Of a DNA stretch of 64,000 nucleotides, positions 16,454 to 24,744 are shown piece by piece (the stretch's first letter is position 1; every line of letters starts with the position of its first letter). The notes beneath the pieces were generated by a model, which saw only the letters and a list, made by a program, of their open reading frames with translations, did no database searches and was not told the origin of the DNA. The translations under genes and the position numbers were made by a program. Origin of the DNA: Pseudomonadota bacterium (GTDB lineage Bacteria; Pseudomonadota; Gammaproteobacteria; Berkiellales; Berkiellaceae); the NCBI GenBank assembly GCA_018242045.1, contig JAFECR010000014.1:69449-133448 (forward strand), read 5' to 3'.

Positions 16454-17371
16454 ATGGTGTCACAAGCCATGCAATATGCACCGATATGTCTTTTTACTTA
16501 TAACCGTTTATGGCACACACAATGCACCATCGCCTCTTTGCAGTGCAATCGATTGGCAAAAGAAAGCCATCTTATTATTTATTCAGATGGCCCTAAGAAC
16601 GACAATCATGTTGCTAGTGTAGCGGAACTAAGAAAATACTTACGCAAAGTGTCTGGTTTTCAAAGCGTTCAATTGATTGAGCGCCCAAATAATTTTGGAT
16701 TAGCTAAATCTATTATCAGCGGAGTGACTGAGCTTACTAACAAATTTGGACGTGTTATTGTGGTTGAAGATGATTTGGTTGTTTCACCGCATTTTTTAGA
16801 TTACATGAACCAAGGTCTAAATTTGTATCAAAACGATGAAAATGTTGCTTCCATTCATGGCTATACTTTTCCGATTAAGGAACCTTTGCCATCCACTTAT
16901 TTTTTACGAGGTGCAGATTGCTGGGGGTGGGCAACCTGGAAAAGAGCATGGGGCAAATTCGAAAGTAATGGCACCTTGTTGCTGCAAAAATTACAGCAAC
17001 AAAAACTTTTGAAGTTGTTTGATTTTCAAAATACACAACCAAATATTCAAATGCTTAAAGATCAAATTGTTGGAAAAAATAATTCTTGGGCCATTCGTTG
17101 GTTGGCGAGTGCGTTTTTAAATAATATGTTAACGCTTTATCCTGGCAAGAGTTTAGTACGTAATATTGGTTTAGATAATTCTGGTGAAAATTGCGTTAAT
17201 ACAAATATGTATGATGTACAAGTTAATGAAGCGCCTTTTCAGCTTGAACGGATCCCGCTTTTACATAACGAAAACGTGTTTGATGTTTATGTACGCTTTT
17301 TTAAAAGCTTGCAAGAACCTTTTCATCGTAAACTTTTAAGGCGTGTAAAAAAGTTGATGACCAGCCTATGA
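16454..17371 (+). CDS. Glycosyltransferase, GT-A fold (GT2-like)
   Basis: 305 residues. It starts with the strand and loop APICLFTYNRLWHT typical of nucleotide-sugar binding in GT-A enzymes, then IIYSDGPKN, and a metal-binding acidic cluster VVEDDLVVSPHFL. An acceptor-site segment DCWGWATWKRAW follows, seen in a subfamily of GT2-like proteins from polysaccharide loci. Cytoplasmic; no membrane segment. It heads a six-gene overlapping forward operon to 21679 that also makes the dTDP-amino sugar, so it probably transfers a sugar to the growing glycan. Donor and acceptor cannot be told from sequence. No clear ribosome-binding site is seen for either possible ATG (16454 or 16469). Confidence 0.8.
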   Translation: MVSQAMQYAPICLFTYNRLWHTQCTIASLQCNRLAKESHLIIYSDGPKNDNHVASVAELRKYLRKVSGFQSVQLIERPNNFGLAKSIISGVTELTNKFGRVIVVEDDLVVSPHFLDYMNQGLNLYQNDENVASIHGYTFPIKEPLPSTYFLRGADCWGWATWKRAWGKFESNGTLLLQKLQQQKLLKLFDFQNTQPNIQMLKDQIVGKNNSWAIRWLASAFLNNMLTLYPGKSLVRNIGLDNSGENCVNTNMYDVQVNEAPFQLERIPLLHNENVFDVYVRFFKSLQEPFHRKLLRRVKKLMTSL

Positions 17372-18378
17372 ATTATTGCACGCTATTTAATAGCAACTAT
17401 TTGTCGCGAGGCCTTGCCTTATATTATTCTTTGTGTCAAACCAAATCAAATTTTCATCTTTATATTTTTGCTTTTGATGAAGCTACTTTTGATCTTTTAA
17501 GAATAATGAATTTATCAAATGCCACCGTTATTTCCTTAAAGGAATTTGAAACGGGGGCATTGCTTGAAGTTAAAACCACAAGAACCATTGCGGAGTATTG
17601 CTGGACATGTACTTCAGCCGTAATTCTACATTGTTTAGAAAAATTGCATTTGCCCCAAATTTGCTATTTAGATGCAGATTTGTATTTTTGGCAAGATCCA
17701 CAAATTCTATTAGATGAAGCGCAAAGTGCTTCTATTTTACTAACAGAGCACCGCTATACAAAAATGTATGATAATTCTGAATTATCTGGTAAATATTGTG
17801 TTCAGTTTATGTATTTTAAAAATGATTTTCATGGGCTTGAGGCGCTCAAGTGGTGGCAAGCAGCTTGTCTTGAGTGGTGTTATAACCGTGTTGAACCTGG
17901 TCGGTTTGGCGATCAAAAATACTTAGATGATTGGTTAGAAAGATTTAATCATGTGAAAGTGCTTGCTCACCTTGGTGGTGGCGTTGCGCCTTGGAATGTT
18001 CAACAATATGATTTGGTTGATGAAAATCAAATGCTTTTGAAAGAAAGAGCAAGCGGCCAGCAATTTTTGCTCGTTTTTTATCACTTTCATGGTGTAAAAT
18101 TTATTAACGATCAAGTAGATTTTGGTGGGTATCGCTTACCTCCTTTTATTAAAAATACGCTATACCGTACTTATGTGAAGGCATTACTGGAAGTTGAAAA
18201 AAATTTAAAAGAAAATAGGCTCAATCTTGAGTTAATGAAAGGGGTTAATTTACATTGTCAAAGCAAGCTCTCTTTTTCATGGCGCCAGCGCTTGCAAAAT
18301 ATTAAAAACCGTCTTTTAGGGACATATAATTTATGCTCACTTGCTGAGTTTAGGACAAAACATGGCACACATTCTTGA
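17368..18378 (+). CDS. Glycosyltransferase with DxD motif (GT8-like)
   Basis: 336 residues. The N-terminal MNYCTLFNSNYLSRGLALYY and the metal-binding motif CYLDADLYFW are characteristic of GT8-like retaining enzymes that elongate surface glycans. A GRFGDQKYLDDW segment near residue 190 corresponds to the conserved D-Q-x-x-L/Y region of such enzymes. The start overlaps the previous stop by 4 bases (ATGA), and the 3' end overlaps the ketoisomerase gene by 17 bases. The last 60 residues are basic and may bind the membrane or partner proteins. Specific sugar unknown. Confidence 0.75.
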   Translation: MNYCTLFNSNYLSRGLALYYSLCQTKSNFHLYIFAFDEATFDLLRIMNLSNATVISLKEFETGALLEVKTTRTIAEYCWTCTSAVILHCLEKLHLPQICYLDADLYFWQDPQILLDEAQSASILLTEHRYTKMYDNSELSGKYCVQFMYFKNDFHGLEALKWWQAACLEWCYNRVEPGRFGDQKYLDDWLERFNHVKVLAHLGGGVAPWNVQQYDLVDENQMLLKERASGQQFLLVFYHFHGVKFINDQVDFGGYRLPPFIKNTLYRTYVKALLEVEKNLKENRLNLELMKGVNLHCQSKLSFSWRQRLQNIKNRLLGTYNLCSLAEFRTKHGTHS

Positions 18379-18724
18379 GTTGCCAACACATACAGATTCT
18401 CGAGGCTCTCTCACTTTTCTTCAAAACACTTTGCCATTTACGATTCAACGCGTTTTTTGGATATACGATTTGAATACCCAACCAAGAGGGCAACATCGGC
18501 ATAAGCTTAATTGGCAAGCGATGATCTGTTTGCAAGGCAAATGTGAGGTACTAATAAAGAAAAATCAACAAGAAGAAATTTTCTTTTTAAATAAGCCTAA
18601 CGAACTTTTAATCTTAGCGCCTGAGGATTGGCATGAAATGAGAAAATTTGAAGAAAATCCAATCTTACTCGTACTTGCTTCTCATGAATATGACTCAAAA
18701 GATTATCTAAGTGAGCCTTTATGA
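18362..18724 (+). CDS. fdtA: dTDP-4-keto-6-deoxyhexose 3,4-ketoisomerase (FdtA/QdtA family)
   Basis: 120 residues, the normal size of the cupin ketoisomerases. DSRGSLTF, RVFWIYDL and RGQHRHKLNWQAMICLQG are the family hallmarks, with the active-site His pair in the RHKxxxQ region. It shifts the keto group of dTDP-4-keto-6-deoxyglucose from C4 to C3, ready for amination by the next gene product. FdtA gives the galacto and QdtA the gluco product; eye inspection cannot separate them. ATG 18362 is chosen; the TTG at 18341 would extend into the preceding gene without adding conserved sequence. The gene ends in an ATGA overlap with the aminotransferase. Confidence 0.85.
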   Translation: MAHILELPTHTDSRGSLTFLQNTLPFTIQRVFWIYDLNTQPRGQHRHKLNWQAMICLQGKCEVLIKKNQQEEIFFLNKPNELLILAPEDWHEMRKFEENPILLVLASHEYDSKDYLSEPL

Positions 18725-19824
18725 TTAAAATGGTCGAATATGAAAATTTAGCAAAAGCGAATAGCCCCTTTTTTGCAGCATACCAACAAAAATTTGAAAA
18801 GGTGATGCAAAAGGGTTGGTATATTCTTGGTCAAGAAGTCAGTCAATTTGAACAAGCCTTTGCAGAATATATTGGCACAAAATATTGCATTGGTTTGGCC
18901 AATGGATTAGATGCACTCACGCTTGCGCTCATTGCGTTAGATTTGCCTCCAAAATCTGAAGTTATCATCGGGGCAAATGCTTATGTGGCTTGTATTTTAA
19001 GTGTTATCAATGCAGGTCATGTGCCGGTGCTGATTGAACCAAGAGATGATGGCAATATCGATGTTAGTAAAATACCAGCACATCTGAGTGCTAAAACGAA
19101 AGTCATTATGCCATTGCATTTATATGGATATCCTTGTGAAATGCAAACCATCATGGATTTGGCAAAAAAACATCATCTTCATATTATCGAAGATTGTGCT
19201 CAAGCACATGGTGCTGAATATTTAGGCCGCAAGGTTGGCACTTTTAGCACGATTTCGGCGTTTAGTTTTTATCCAACAAAAAATTTAGGGGCTTTGGGAG
19301 ATGGTGGCGCTGTGCTAACCGATAACCCTCTTTTTGCTGATAAAATAAGGGCACTGCGCAATTACGGATCTCATGTTAAATATTACAATGACTATCTTGG
19401 GGTAAATTCTAGATTAGATGAAATACAAGCCGCATTCTTAAATATTAAATTACCTTATTTAGATAAAATCAATGCCCATAAAAAACAATTAGCGACAATT
19501 TATGATAGCGCGCTTGATGAACGCTTTATCAAGCCAAAAAAAGCAGTAGGTCTTGACAGTGTGTATCACATTTACGCTATTCGCCACCCACAAAGAGATA
19601 AGCTCAAAGCCTTCTTAAAAGAAAAAGGGATCAGTACTGAAATACATTACCCTGTTGCGCCTTACAAGCAAAAGGCTTTGCTTGGCATGTTTAATGAGGA
19701 TTATCCCCTCAGCGATAAATTTCATGCCACGACATTAAGTTTACCCATATCCTATTTTCATACCCAAGAGGATATTTTATATGTATGTGAAATGATGAAC
19801 CAATTTAGGGAAGGTGAGGGATGA
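18721..19824 (+). CDS. fdtB: dTDP-3-keto-6-deoxyhexose 3-aminotransferase (FdtB/QdtB, DegT family)
   Basis: 367 residues of the DegT/DnrJ/EryC1 PLP-dependent sugar aminotransferase family. EDCAQAHGAEY holds the PLP-contacting Asp, and SFYPTKNLGALGDGGA holds the Schiff-base Lys. It follows directly on the ketoisomerase and would yield dTDP-3-amino-3,6-dideoxy-hexose (Fuc3N or Qui3N) using glutamate. Both ends have 4-base overlaps with neighbours, so it is translationally coupled. No dedicated FdtC/QdtC N-acetyltransferase is present; the amine may stay free or be acylated by the formyltransferase-like protein at 9027. Confidence 0.87.
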   Translation: MIKMVEYENLAKANSPFFAAYQQKFEKVMQKGWYILGQEVSQFEQAFAEYIGTKYCIGLANGLDALTLALIALDLPPKSEVIIGANAYVACILSVINAGHVPVLIEPRDDGNIDVSKIPAHLSAKTKVIMPLHLYGYPCEMQTIMDLAKKHHLHIIEDCAQAHGAEYLGRKVGTFSTISAFSFYPTKNLGALGDGGAVLTDNPLFADKIRALRNYGSHVKYYNDYLGVNSRLDEIQAAFLNIKLPYLDKINAHKKQLATIYDSALDERFIKPKKAVGLDSVYHIYAIRHPQRDKLKAFLKEKGISTEIHYPVAPYKQKALLGMFNEDYPLSDKFHATTLSLPISYFHTQEDILYVCEMMNQFREGEG

Positions 19825-20696
19825 AAGGCATTATTTTAGCAGGCGGCACAGGTTCAAGACTTGCGCCATTGACTAATGTTGTTTGCAAACAGTTATTACC
19901 CGTATTTGATAAACCCTTAGTATATTACCCCTTATCAGTCTTAATGTTAGCGGGTATTCGGGATATTTTAATTATTACCACTTCGCGCGATAAAGCTGCC
20001 TTTGCCTCGCTTTTTAAAGATGGTTCTCAGCTTGGCTTAAACATTCAATATGAAGTTCAAGAAAGTCCAAAGGGGATCCCAGAAGCATTTATTATTGGTG
20101 AAAAGTTTATTGCTGGCTCTCCTGTTTGTTTGATTTTGGGCGATAATATATTTTATGGTGAAGGATTACCGCTTTACTTACAAAATATTGCAACCCTCAA
20201 AGAAGGTGCCTGTTTATTCGGATATTACGTTAAAGATCCTTCTCGCTATGGTGTCGCAGAGCTGGATAGCGCTGGCAAAGTGAAAAGCATTGAAGAAAAA
20301 CCGCAAAAGCCAAAATCACATTATGCAGTAACAGGTCTTTATTTTTATGATAATCAAGTTGTATCGCTTGCCAAAACACTCAAACCATCTAAAAGAGGCG
20401 AACTAGAAATTTCTGATCTCAATTGTCTTTACCTTGAAAAAGCACAATTACGCTTAGAAGTGATGGGAAGAGGTATCGCTTGGCTTGATACAGGAACTCA
20501 TGAAAGTTTACATGATGCCAGTAAATTTGTTGAGGTGATTGAATCGCGCCAAGGGTTGAAAATTGCTTGTGTCGAAGAAATTGCCTTTTTATTAAATTAC
20601 ATTTCACGTGACGCATTTATTGAATTGATTGAAGAATATCCTCAAAGCCAATATCGTTCCTATCTTGAGAGCATATTAATGAGAGAGTTTGCATGA
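19821..20696 (+). CDS. rmlA: Glucose-1-phosphate thymidylyltransferase
   Basis: 291 residues, full length for RmlA. MKGIILAGGTGSRLAPLT is the dTTP-binding loop, followed by KQLLPVFDKPLVYYPL. The later segment LGDNIFYGEG and the sugar-binding EEKPQKPKSHYAVTGLYFYD are also typical. It makes dTDP-glucose from glucose-1-phosphate and dTTP, the first step of the amino-sugar pathway whose other enzymes are its immediate neighbours. It overlaps both flanking genes by 4 bases. No rmlC or rmlD is present, so the product here is the amino sugar rather than rhamnose. Confidence 0.95.
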   Translation: MKGIILAGGTGSRLAPLTNVVCKQLLPVFDKPLVYYPLSVLMLAGIRDILIITTSRDKAAFASLFKDGSQLGLNIQYEVQESPKGIPEAFIIGEKFIAGSPVCLILGDNIFYGEGLPLYLQNIATLKEGACLFGYYVKDPSRYGVAELDSAGKVKSIEEKPQKPKSHYAVTGLYFYDNQVVSLAKTLKPSKRGELEISDLNCLYLEKAQLRLEVMGRGIAWLDTGTHESLHDASKFVEVIESRQGLKIACVEEIAFLLNYISRDAFIELIEEYPQSQYRSYLESILMREFA

Positions 20697-21679
20697 GAAA
20701 TATTTTAATCACAGGCGGTGCCGGGTTTATTGGAAGCCACGCTGTTGCACATTTTCTAACCCATTACTCAGATTATACCATTATTAATTTAGACAAACTA
20801 AGCTATGCTGCTTCAATTGAGAATATGGCTACTTTTGCAAGCCATCCACGTTATATTTTTGTCAAAGGTGATATTAGTGACTCGGCTTTAATAGATAAAT
20901 TATTTGTAGATTATGATATTAGCGGCGTTATTCATTTTGCTGCAGAATCTCATGTTGACAATTCCATCCATCAACCAGATATCTTTGTTAAAACAAATAT
21001 AGTAGGAACGTTTACGTTATTAGAAGCTGCGCGTAAATACTGGAAAAATAACACCACAAATCGGTTTCATCATATTTCTACGGATGAAGTGTATGGCAGC
21101 TTGGGTATGGATGGTTTTTTTAGCGAAGATAGTCCCTATGCCCCAAATTCACCTTATAGTGCAAGCAAGGCAAGTGCAGATCATTTAGTGAGAAGTTATT
21201 TTAAAACTTATGGCTTAAATGTAGTGATAACCAATTGTTCAAACAATTATGGCCCTCATCAACATAAAGAAAAGCTGATCCCGACCATCATTAGAAATGC
21301 TTTAAACAACTTACCTATCCCCATTTATGGTAATGGTAAGAATGTGAGGGATTGGTTGTTTGTGAAAGATCACTGCTTAGCCATCGATAAAGTTTTTCAC
21401 CACGCGAAAACCGGGGAACAATTTAATATTGGTGGCAATCAAGAACTTTCTAACATTGAACTTGCGACCCTTATCTGTAAGCTGTTGAATGAGTTTAGAC
21501 CACTTGCAAAGGGTAAAGATTATTGCTCGTTATTACAATTTGTTTCGGATAGGCCAGGGCATGACTTTAGATATGCAATTAATAGTCAAAAAATACAACA
21601 ACAGTTAGGCTGGCATGCATTAACGGATTTTATTTCAGGGTTGAATCAAACTTTAAATTTCTATTGTGCGTTAACTTAA
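20693..21679 (+). CDS. rmlB: dTDP-glucose 4,6-dehydratase
   Basis: 328 residues of the extended short-chain dehydrogenase family. The NAD-binding loop GGAGFIGSHAV is at residues 7-17. HISTDEVYGSLG carries the catalytic Thr-Asp-Glu that distinguish RmlB from simple epimerases, and YSASKASADHLV gives the Tyr-x3-Lys pair. It converts dTDP-glucose to dTDP-4-keto-6-deoxyglucose, the substrate of the ketoisomerase encoded upstream. Last gene of the operon. No clear hairpin terminator follows; the next gene is an Rpn-type nuclease 86 bases on. Confidence 0.95.
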   Translation: MRNILITGGAGFIGSHAVAHFLTHYSDYTIINLDKLSYAASIENMATFASHPRYIFVKGDISDSALIDKLFVDYDISGVIHFAAESHVDNSIHQPDIFVKTNIVGTFTLLEAARKYWKNNTTNRFHHISTDEVYGSLGMDGFFSEDSPYAPNSPYSASKASADHLVRSYFKTYGLNVVITNCSNNYGPHQHKEKLIPTIIRNALNNLPIPIYGNGKNVRDWLFVKDHCLAIDKVFHHAKTGEQFNIGGNQELSNIELATLICKLLNEFRPLAKGKDYCSLLQFVSDRPGHDFRYAINSQKIQQQLGWHALTDFISGLNQTLNFYCALT

Positions 21680-21765
21680 TTAACTCATTTGTAATTTAAC
21701 AGTTGCTCTTGCCGCTAAAACAAAAGATAATATGAATATCGTAACCTTAATTGCAAATGAAAAAG

Positions 21766-22710
21766 ATGTCTGATATTTCGCCTCGCATTGATATTGCCTT
21801 TAAAAAGATTTTTGGTGTTGAAGAAAATAAAGATTTATTGATTTCCTTAATTAATTCAATCGTGTCTGAGGATGATCAAGTCTCTGATATTGTGTTATTA
21901 AACCCTTACAATCCACAAAATTTTAGAGATGATAAAATGTCTATACTAGATATAAAGGCGAAGGGGGTGGAGGGTAAAAGATTTAATATTGAAATCCAAG
22001 TTGCTGACGAAGCAGATTATGATAAAAGAGCGCTTTATTATTGGGCTAAACTATATACAGAACAACTAAAGAAGGGTGATGACTATAGTTCGTTATCAAA
22101 AGCCATTGGCATCCATATACTTAACTTTACCAGTATCTTAGAAACTAATAAATATCATAATGTATTTCATCTTACCGAAAAAGAAACCAGAATTCCTTAC
22201 TTTAAAGATCTAGAATTGCATACGATTGAACTTAAAAAATTTTCAGGCAGTACCAGTACCGAGCTTTCTGAACTCTTAACTAAAATAAGATCCTCTTTGG
22301 ATCTTTGGTTGGCGTTTTTAACGCGCTTTGACTTACTCAATGATAAAAATTTGCCAAAAGAACTTAATCAAAGTCACTTGCAAAAAGCATTAAACGTCAT
22401 AAATGTTATGAACTTTACTCCCGAAGAGAGAGAGGCCTATGAAGCCCATTTAAAGTGGTATCAAGTTGAAGCCAATACGCTAAAGAAAGCAGAGGCACGC
22501 GGTGAAGCACGTGGTGAAGCACGTGGCATTGAAATTGGTAAAGCTCAAGGAATTAGTATTGGAGAAAAGTTGGCAATAGAAAAGATGGTACTCAGTATGC
22601 TTGAGAAAGGATGCAATCTAGAATTGATTCGTCATATCAGTGGATTAACAAAAATGGAACTTAATAAACTCGTCAATGCAGCTGAAAAAGTAAGTGAAAA
22701 AATAGAATAA
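21766..22710 (+). CDS. Rpn-family PD-(D/E)XK nuclease/transposase-like protein, copy 1
   Basis: 314 residues of the PDDEXK_2 (Rpn/YhgA-like) family. The opening ISPRIDIAFKKIFG is the family signature; LDIKAKG and FNIEIQVADE supply the Asp and Glu-x-Gln of the nuclease core. Near the C-terminus are short GEAR repeats (two and a half) and then a helix-rich tail. It is nearly identical to the protein encoded at 47792-48760 on the other strand, and the match extends about 40 bases upstream of the start. These proteins are implicated in DNA cleavage and recombination. ATG 21766 aligns with the Met-Ser of the other copy; ATG 21757 is possible. Confidence 0.85.
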   Translation: MSDISPRIDIAFKKIFGVEENKDLLISLINSIVSEDDQVSDIVLLNPYNPQNFRDDKMSILDIKAKGVEGKRFNIEIQVADEADYDKRALYYWAKLYTEQLKKGDDYSSLSKAIGIHILNFTSILETNKYHNVFHLTEKETRIPYFKDLELHTIELKKFSGSTSTELSELLTKIRSSLDLWLAFLTRFDLLNDKNLPKELNQSHLQKALNVINVMNFTPEEREAYEAHLKWYQVEANTLKKAEARGEARGEARGIEIGKAQGISIGEKLAIEKMVLSMLEKGCNLELIRHISGLTKMELNKLVNAAEKVSEKIE

Positions 22711-22734
22711 TAATTAAATTTTCAATTTAATAAA

Positions 22735-23475
22735 TTATGCTTTTAGTAAAAGAGATTGTATCTTTAAGAAGGTGCGATACAAGGGCCCATACTTTAAAAT
22801 ACAATAAATGGCTCTAAAACCATCTTTCCAACCTATTTTTTTCCCTTCTTTGTAAGTGCGTCCATAGTATGATATCCCCACTTCATAAATACGAATATCA
22901 GGTAAACGCGCAATGTGGGCAGTGACTTCTGGCTCAAAACCGAAACGCTGTTCTTGTAAAGGTAAGCTTTGGATAATATGGCGTTTAAAGGCTTTGTAAC
23001 AGGTTTCCATGTCCGTCAAATTAAGATTGGTAAACATATTGCTTAATAAGGTTAAAAATTTATTTCCCATTGAATGCCAAAAATACAATACTCGATGAGA
23101 ATCTCCACCTATAAATCTGCTGCCATAAACCACATCGGCTTTGCCATTAAGCAGGGGCGCGAGCAACTTAGGGTATTCTTGCGGTGAATATTCCAGATCT
23201 GAATCTTGAATGATGACATAATCGCCAGTGGCGTGCAAAATGCCGGTATGAAGCGCTGCTCCTTTTCCTTTGTTGTGAGGATGGTGGATAAGGATATCAA
23301 TCTGAGGTTTGAGGGTGGTTTCAAGCAGGGTTTCAACCCCATCTGATGAGCCATCATTAACCACAATGATTTGCAGTTTCCCTTCAATCGGAGACTGGCG
23401 AACGGCTTCTAACAATTGTGCAATCGTATTTTTTTCGTTATAGCAAGGAATAATAACTGAAAGTACAAAACTCAT
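22735..23475 (-). CDS. GT2 polyprenyl-phosphate sugar transferase (GtrB/DPM-like)
   Basis: 246 residues. [22 protein letters not shown] and [15 protein letters not shown] are the donor and metal-binding motifs of dolichyl-phosphate mannose synthase-type GT2 enzymes, and [10 protein letters not shown] is the matching helix. There are no C-terminal membrane segments, unlike GtrB of phages. Partnered with the GtrA-like protein at 26072 it could make and flip an undecaprenyl-phosphate sugar. It overlaps the start side of the decarboxylase gene by 4 bases (ATGA), forming a two-gene operon, which makes UDP-xylose or UDP-glucuronate a possible donor by association. Confidence 0.85.
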   Translation of the reverse strand: MSFVLSVIIPCYNEKNTIAQLLEAVRQSPIEGKLQIIVVNDGSSDGVETLLETTLKPQIDILIHHPHNKGKGAALHTGILHATGDYVIIQDSDLEYSPQEYPKLLAPLLNGKADVVYGSRFIGGDSHRVLYFWHSMGNKFLTLLSNMFTNLNLTDMETCYKAFKRHIIQSLPLQEQRFGFEPEVTAHIARLPDIRIYEVGISYYGRTYKEGKKIGWKDGFRAIYCILKYGPLYRTFLKIQSLLLKA

Positions 23476-24434
23476 TGCGCAACAACACTTTCAGTTCTTT
23501 CTAATAGTGCACTAAAATAACTAATGGTTCGCTGTAAACCCGTAGTAAGATCAACTTTGGGTTCCCACCCTAATTGTGCTTTAGCTTTGCTAATATCGGG
23601 GCAGCGTTGTTTAGGATCATCGACTGGTAAAGGGTGATAAACAAGACGAGAATTGCTTGGAGTTAAAGTTAAGACAAGCTGGGCTATTTCATTCATTGAT
23701 TTTTCAATAGGATTTCCAATATTCACTGGCGTATGTAAATTAGGTTTTTCCATTAAACTGATTAAGCCCGAAATTTGATCGTCCACATAGCAAAAAGAAC
23801 GGCTTTGCTCACCGCTGCCATAAATAGTCAGTGGTTTATTTTGTAATGCTTGCACAATAAAATTGCTCACAACTCGTCCATCATCTTTGCACATTTTGGG
23901 ACCGTAGGTATTAAAAATACGTGCAATACGAATATCTACCTGATGCATGCGATGATAATCCATAAATAAAGTTTCAGCGCAACGTTTACCCTCATCATAA
24001 CAAGCGCGAGGTCCAATACAGTTAACATTACCCCAATATTCTTCTTTTTGGGGATGCACATGGGGATCGCCGTATACCTCACTGGTAGAGGTGAGCAAAA
24101 TTGGCACTTGCAAATTTTTTGCAAGTTCAAGCATATTTAAAGCGCCTAGAATATTTGTTTTCGTTGTTTGTATTGGATCACGTTGATAATGCGGCGGGCT
24201 TGCAGGACAAGCAAGATGATAAATAGCATCTACGTCTAGGTTGATTGCTTGGCACACATCATGTTGGATTACTTTAAAGGTAGGATATCTTAGTAGCGCA
24301 CTGAGATTTTCTTTTTTACCTGTGTAGAAATTATCAAGACAGGTAACTTGTTTCCCTTGTTCCAATAAACGCTGACAAAGGTTTGATCCTAAAAAGCCAG
24401 CCCCACCCGTGACCAATACTTTAATAGTTTCTTT
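23472..24434 (-). CDS. UDP-glucuronate decarboxylase (UDP-xylose synthase)
   Basis: 320 residues from ATG 24434, which has AGGTGG 5-6 bases upstream and starts [40 protein letters not shown] and [16 protein letters not shown] are specific to the UXS branch of the epimerase/dehydratase family, and the last includes the Tyr-x3-Lys catalytic pair. It oxidises and decarboxylates UDP-glucuronate to UDP-xylose. The supplier, UDP-glucose dehydrogenase, is encoded divergently 310 bases away. The longer frame from 24467 lacks a ribosome-binding site and adds nothing conserved. Confidence 0.9.
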   Translation of the reverse strand, partial: KETIKVLVTGGAGFLGSNLCQRLLEQGKQVTCLDNFYTGKKENLSALLRYPTFKVIQHDVCQAINLDVDAIYHLACPASPPHYQRDPIQTTKTNILGALNMLELAKNLQVPILLTSTSEVYGDPHVHPQKEEYWGNVNCIGPRACYDEGKRCAETLFMDYHRMHQVDIRIARIFNTYGPKMCKDDGRVVSNFIVQALQNKPLTIYGSGEQSRSFCYVDDQISGLISLMEKPNLHTPVNIGNPIEKSMNEIAQLVLTLTPSNSRLVYHPLPVDDPKQRCPDISKAKAQLGWEPKVDLTTGLQRTISYFSALLERTESVVAQ

Positions 24435-24744
24435 CATGGCACCACCTATCACTAAAAGGACATCCATTTAAGGAAAGGAAGTTTAGCACGCACGCTTGAA
24501 TTAAATCTATGTTGTGTCAGCCATTCCCGCTAGGAATGGCTTCCTTGTTTATATGCGGCGCAAAAGCATCGCTTTTACTTGCAATCAAGGGGGAAAATGT
24601 CGATTCTCTCCCTTGATAATCCCCCATCGCTTGAAATCAACAAGCTTAGCAGGAATTGTTGATGCTGCGTATCTTTGACAGCATCCACTTTAGCCTTTAT
24701 TGTGCTGCCATATTTTGATCAAGGAAGGTGGTTATTTAATTAAC
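24435..24744. other. Divergent intergenic region rich in hairpins
   Basis: 310 bases between the divergent uxs and ugd genes. Perfect or near-perfect inverted repeats are AGCCATTCC/GGAATGGCT (24519-24541), ATCAAGGG/CCCTTGAT around 24584-24620, TCAACAA/TTGTTGA around 24640-24663, and GATGCTG/CAGCATC (24661-24685). The ugd promoter lies at 24675-24703 and overlaps the last of these. No open frame of interest. Confidence 0.6.
24675..24703 (+). promoter_or_regulatory. Predicted sigma-70 promoter of ugd
   Basis: Consensus TTGACA, a 17-base spacer and TATTGT, with predicted transcription start near 24710. The -35 box overlaps the right arm of the GATGCTG/CAGCATC inverted repeat, a possible operator. 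AAGGAAGGT at 24721 is the ribosome-binding region. Confidence 0.7.

Noticed and set aside
24519-24541. Hairpin as a rho-independent terminator
   Set aside because: A good 9-bp stem, but no T tract follows on either strand and it lies between divergent starts, so it is listed only as part of the intergenic region.
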